Below are positions 59,686 to 64,000 of a stretch of 64,000 nt of DNA, piece after piece (position 1 is the first letter of the stretch; the number at the start of each line of letters is the position of its first letter). This stretch comes from Strongyloides papillosus (Eukaryota; Nematoda; Chromadorea; Rhabditida; Strongyloididae). The notes below the pieces were generated by a model. That model did no database searches and had not been told where the DNA came from. It was given only the letters and a program-made list of their open reading frames with translations. The translations under genes were made by a program, and so were the position numbers. Where the stretch lies: positions 558,001-622,000 of the forward strand of contig SRSI01000060.1 in assembly GCA_005656395.1 (NCBI GenBank), written 5' to 3'.

Positions 59686-61194
59686 TTATTTGAATTTCTT
59701 AATTAACAATAGTGATAGATGAATTAAAAGTTCAAAAAAAATTACTACAATAGATAAGCCAATACCACATAAATATAAATAAATGGCACCTTTTGCTTTA
59801 TCAAAATCTAATGAAACATCACTTGATGTTTGTTTTGTTGTTTCATTACAACGTTTCGTATTTTCTGAGTATATTTGAGTTTTGTAATCAGCTATCCATT
59901 TATCAATAAAACCATGTTCCATGTATTCTCGAATTTGGTCTGAAAAAAATTCAGAATATTTGGAACCTTTTTTAAATGGAATAGACAAGTACGAGGATAA
60001 AATTTCACTATTTAATATAATCATATTGCATTCTAAACCATTATATATATCAAGCATCTCTAATGGGCCAACAAAAACATAATTTGGATTACTTTTAAGG
60101 AACTCAACACCAGATTGAAAACCATCAACAAAATCAACCTTATGATTAACATACATCTCATTCCATAATTGTTTATAGCTAGATAAACTTGATTTTGCTA
60201 TCATATCTATTTTTGATGGATAATTGATATCCATTAACAATGTATATTTTCCTATTTTTATATTTTGAACCATCCCATCAAAATCTTTAAAAGGATAGAT
60301 TACGGTATCAACTGCAAAAAGAGCTGTTAAACTTCCAGTAAATGTTGCTAGTAATGTCATGGATGATAACCACCAAAATGATATTAATGCTCTACAACTA
60401 CTACTTTTTGGTTGTCTTGTTAATCCTTGTTGAAGATATATTGAAAAAAATATCCAAAATGATTCTAGTATAGAATATTGTTCCTCATTACAAATATTCT
60501 TTAACAATCTTGTCATTATTTTGAAAATTATAGATGAAGTGATGATAGAAGAAGTAATGGCCAACCAAACATGCCATGAAAAAGGATTTGTTACTATTAA
60601 CCATGTATTGTTATGATATTGTTTTGGAGAACTTATCATCATACCATAAGATTGATAATGAAAAGGAAAGGTCATATCAGTGTATAAACTTCTGTCATAC
60701 CTGAGTATAGCTCCACCACCTAAAACATCAAAATCTTCATAAATTAATTTACCAAAAGAACCATTCCATGTACCATTAACAAGAGTTCCCCATTCTTCTT
60801 CACCTGATATAATAAATTCATAAGTTAAATTAAGTTTCTCTGCTGCCGTCTTTAGTATCATTATAACAACTCCCGGTGGATCATCAATAGCATTTATATG
60901 GTTAATATCTAATGGTATATAATTCACATATGGTGGTTCTATTTTTGGTATAACAACTTTAAGATGACCACCAATAAGTTCTGATAATCTATAACTTTTA
61001 TCATTGCCAGAATATACTTTAGAATGATATGACTGATCAAATAAATCGTCGTTATCTGTATATTTATAAATATTAAAAGAAATTTTATATGAATAACTGA
61101 GGCAAAATTTACCTATTGCAGTTTGAACGTCATTTAATTTTTTTAAAACAATATCATAACTAATTAATGTTGCGTCATTATGATTTTGGGACAT
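59686..61194 (-). CDS. ionotropic-receptor-type glutamate receptor subunit
   Basis: The frame on the minus strand from the ATG at 61194 gives 502 residues, or 483 if the 57-nt segment 61112-61056 (GTAAAT...ATACAG, in frame, no stop) is an intron, which I think likely. There is no amino-terminal (ATD) domain. The ligand-binding S1 half includes LKVVIPKIEPPYVNYI, then DVLGGGAILRYDRSLYTDMT. M1 is about WHVWLAITSSIITSSIIF, the pore loop SILESFWIFFSIYLQQGL, and M3 SSMTLLATFTGSLTALFAV (the SYTANLAAF-equivalent). S2 runs from there to FFSDQIREYMEHGFIDKW. M4 is YLYLCGIGLSIVVIFFELL. Size and lack of ATD fit the IR-like branch of glutamate receptors, used in invertebrate chemo-, thermo- or hygro-sensation. 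No clear signal peptide is visible at the chosen start, so an upstream exon is possible. Confidence 0.88.
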   Translation of the reverse strand: MSQNHNDATLISYDIVLKKLNDVQTAIGKFCLSYSYKISFNIYKYTDNDDLFDQSYHSKVYSGNDKSYRLSELIGGHLKVVIPKIEPPYVNYIPLDINHINAIDDPPGVVIMILKTAAEKLNLTYEFIISGEEEWGTLVNGTWNGSFGKLIYEDFDVLGGGAILRYDRSLYTDMTFPFHYQSYGMMISSPKQYHNNTWLIVTNPFSWHVWLAITSSIITSSIIFKIMTRLLKNICNEEQYSILESFWIFFSIYLQQGLTRQPKSSSCRALISFWWLSSMTLLATFTGSLTALFAVDTVIYPFKDFDGMVQNIKIGKYTLLMDINYPSKIDMIAKSSLSSYKQLWNEMYVNHKVDFVDGFQSGVEFLKSNPNYVFVGPLEMLDIYNGLECNMIILNSEILSSYLSIPFKKGSKYSEFFSDQIREYMEHGFIDKWIADYKTQIYSENTKRCNETTKQTSSDVSLDFDKAKGAIYLYLCGIGLSIVVIFFELLIHLSLLLIKKFK

Positions 61195-64000
61195 ACTTTT
61201 ACACTCCAAAAATATTATTATAGTAATAAATATAATATATATACAAAAATATTTTGTAAATTGTTACACATATGACAACTTCATATACTAATACTTTTAA
61301 AAAAATTGAATTTTATTATATTCTGGATTAAAAATAAATTTAAGGTACATTAAAGAAAACTTCTCAAATTACTTCAACTGTCAAGTGGTACATTTAATAA
61401 CTGTAATGTATTTAGTAAATAATTTTTCAGACAATAAAAGTAAATATTTTAAGGTGTTAAAATGATTATTGCTAAAATTTCAAGAGATAATTGTATATCT
61501 TACCTTTATTACCAAAAAGGTATATTAAATTTTAATGTTGACTATTCCAGTTAATTTTTTTATTAAAATATTTAATGCTAATATTTGATGAAACTCTGTT
61601 ATTATTCAAATATAATTTATTATGTAATATATTTATTTTTCTCATTTTAAAATATGTTGATACCACTTAATATAAAAATTTTAGAACATCAAATACAATT
61701 TGTCTTCTTGAAAAAGAATAATTATTTATCTCTACATCTTTTATGTCATTAATTATTTTTTACTTTACATAATTGTTGGATAATTGAGTTAACAACAACA
61801 ATTAAAACAAAAAAAAATGAAGCAATAAAAGTTGATTTTTTTATATTAATTTTCGAGATAAACAATATTTTGCTAATTATTTAAAAAAACTAACATAGTT
61901 AATTAATAATTTATTACAACGTTAAAGTTTCAGTAATTTTGTTTGATGAATATTCTGGATAATATATTAAGATATTTAATTTATTTTCATTATGAAAAAC
62001 ATAATACGTAAAACTCATTAAAAATTTTTAATATTCAAATGTAGTCGTGCTGAGTAACTATAAAACGGCTTTATTTTTAAAAGGAAATGTTTTTCATTTC
62101 ATCTGTATGTTTTTTATTTTCATCATTAAAATTAAATATTATTTAATATAATGTAAATAAATTTTGCACTATTTAAATAAAAACATATTTAATAAAATAA
62201 TGATTCATAAAATCTTTGAACATCTTCAATAACAGAAAGTGTGAAATAGAATTATTAGTTTTATTTGTGAATAAAACTATTAAATTGTTATATTTAACAA
62301 AATAAAATAACAGAGTAAAGTTTGTTCTAAATTCTAGACCTTAATAACGGGATTTTATGTACTATCATTGAATATATCTTCTTAAAAATTATTAAAATCC
62401 TTAAGTATTATGTACTTAAATATGTTTCTATTACCCCCTCTAACTTCCATTATTATTTACAGACATTAAATATTGATAATTTAATAAAAACCAACGATTA
62501 GAAAGTTTATAATTTAAAAAACATTTGTAAAATAAATGATTGATTTGTAATGTTGTTTTTATGAAGCATTTATTTAACAATATTAAAGATTTAGTAAAAG
62601 TTAATTTCACGATGATAATAATACTCTTAACGATTACCTCAAAACTATCGAAAAATGTGATCACCGGTGTTTCAAACTATAAATTTGTTAAAACTTTATT
62701 AAAAAATAAAAAATAATATAAGTAACGTTATTTTTTTCTTATCTTATCTATAGTATATGTGAATATAAAGATTGTTAGTAACAAAAAATGTACATGTATA
62801 TAGCATATATTTCAAAAATTGATTTGTTATTTTTTCAGACTTTTTCTCATGAAAACAACAGAAGTTAAAAATTTGAAATAGAAATGCCAAATTTCATTTT
62901 TAATGAAAAAATCATTTATTTGAGGAAAAATAGAAATGTTGTCACATATTGTCTTCAAAATAATTTGTAAAAATTTTAAGAAAATAAATAAGAACAGTCA
63001 TGAGTCTGTATTTTTTTTGCAGCTTACTAAAGTTTAAATTATAGAAAGAGATCTAAGGTTTATGACTTACACTAAAATCACTGTTATCCAATTCTTCAAA
63101 TTTTTTATAATTTTAATATTTAAATTTAAAGTTTTCAAAAAAAATTCAATCAGAGGATGTAAATTAAAACAAAGTACTATAAATTTTTAAATTTATTTCT
63201 TATATTATTGTGTTTTATTAGTACAAATTATAAACAGATGTATTTTGTTAATAATTGTTTTAATATTACGTAAGATCTTTTTTTGCTGTTTATTGAAATG
63301 TTTATTAAACTATTTTAATTAACTACATCTTAGATAACATTTTTTTCAAGTAAAACTTATTATGTTTAAATGTGACATCAAATCCCATCCATTGTAAATA
63401 TAAAATTGATGGATCATTGAAATATTGTTAACATGGTTTATCAATATAAATGTGGGTGTGTGAAATGTTTTTATTAACTTTTATCTTTTTATTACATACA
63501 TATCAGTAATAAATTTATCGTAAAGTAAGGAACAAATATTAGTTTTAATATACATAATATATATTTCGTATGTTGCAAGGTAAAAGAAAAATTAATTTTA
63601 AAAGTAATAATTTTACTATGACAAGAAAAAGAATGGCAAAAATAACAAGATTCTTGTTTAAAAAGAAATAATCAAGTCTACCTATAATGTTGTCTTTTCT
63701 AAAAGATACATCAATAAATTTTTAAATTACAAAGGTAATGCCAAAATCACGTAATGATAGAAGAGATAAAGAAAATATGATTTAAGACACTTTTTATTAG
63801 GGAAATGAGAAAATTTTAAAGATTAAAGAAAAATATTAATTTTTATATAATATATTCTTTTTTACTTGAATATACTACTGCTTTCACAAAACTCATATAA
63901 CACTTAATTTATCATATTCATATTATTTTTATGCAAACCGTCTATTTACATTATATATTATGAATTTTTTTACAACAATTTAATTGTTTTATAAAAATAT
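61195..64000. other. AT-rich region to the window end
   Basis: No gene is supported. A minus-strand open frame near 62440-62664 is short and of background composition. Any 5' exon of the receptor gene would lie here. Confidence 0.45.

Noticed and set aside
62440..62664. 74-codon minus-strand frame
   Set aside because: Background composition and no homology signal.
1..64000. CRISPR arrays, bacterial operons or phage genes
   Set aside because: No spaced direct repeats; genes contain eukaryotic introns throughout.

Overview
This window is eukaryotic and very AT-rich. Its genes carry small GT-AG introns (mostly 41-60 nt), and many start codons sit a few bases after a polypyrimidine-AG site with no upstream exon in view, the pattern of spliced-leader trans-splicing. 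Gene content (F-spondin, a DEG/ENaC channel, an flp-17-type FMRFamide precursor, a USP7/MATH-33-like protease, nematode BPI and lipocalin families) points to a nematode. The base composition and tiny introns suggest a Strongyloides-like clade IV worm; that placement is inference.

Layout: 2.7-4.5 kb holds a BPI/LBP-type lipid-binding protein. 5.0-12.1 kb is an accessory region: a 1.2-kb foldback element, a mariner relic, tRNA-Tyr with intron, two tandem diverged copies of an unnamed TIR element (the second interrupted by a mariner and by a smaller TIR element), then tRNA-Leu(AAG). After a 4.9-kb gene-poor stretch come an orphan two-exon gene (17.0 kb), F-spondin (18.6-21.3 kb, minus), a small DEG/ENaC subunit (22.0-23.7 kb), a TRIC cation channel (25.0-26.0 kb) and TBCK (27.0-29.6 kb). 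Then follow a RASD/Dexras-like GTPase (32.8-34.2 kb), a secreted lipocalin-domain protein (34.7-36.0 kb, minus), USP7 (40.6-44.9 kb), GGA (45.9-47.8 kb), a secreted EF-hand protein (48.2-48.8 kb), a complete compact Ty3-type LTR retrotransposon (50.4-54.5 kb), trehalase (55.3-57.7 kb), flp-17 (58.5-58.9 kb, minus) and an ionotropic-receptor-type glutamate receptor (59.7-61.2 kb, minus).

The host genes are separate transcription units of mixed orientation and do not form one pathway. Several serve the nervous system or its signalling (F-spondin, DEG/ENaC, flp-17, IR receptor, RASD), and two serve the Golgi, lysosomal or ubiquitin machinery (GGA, USP7).

The most noteworthy object is the retrotransposon. 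It has two identical 98-bp LTRs, a perfect 5-bp target duplication and one uninterrupted 1305-codon gag-pol frame whose start codon borrows the last base of the 5' LTR and whose stop codon lies inside the 3' LTR. I found no CRISPR array, no rRNA gene and no convincing previously undescribed multi-gene system.
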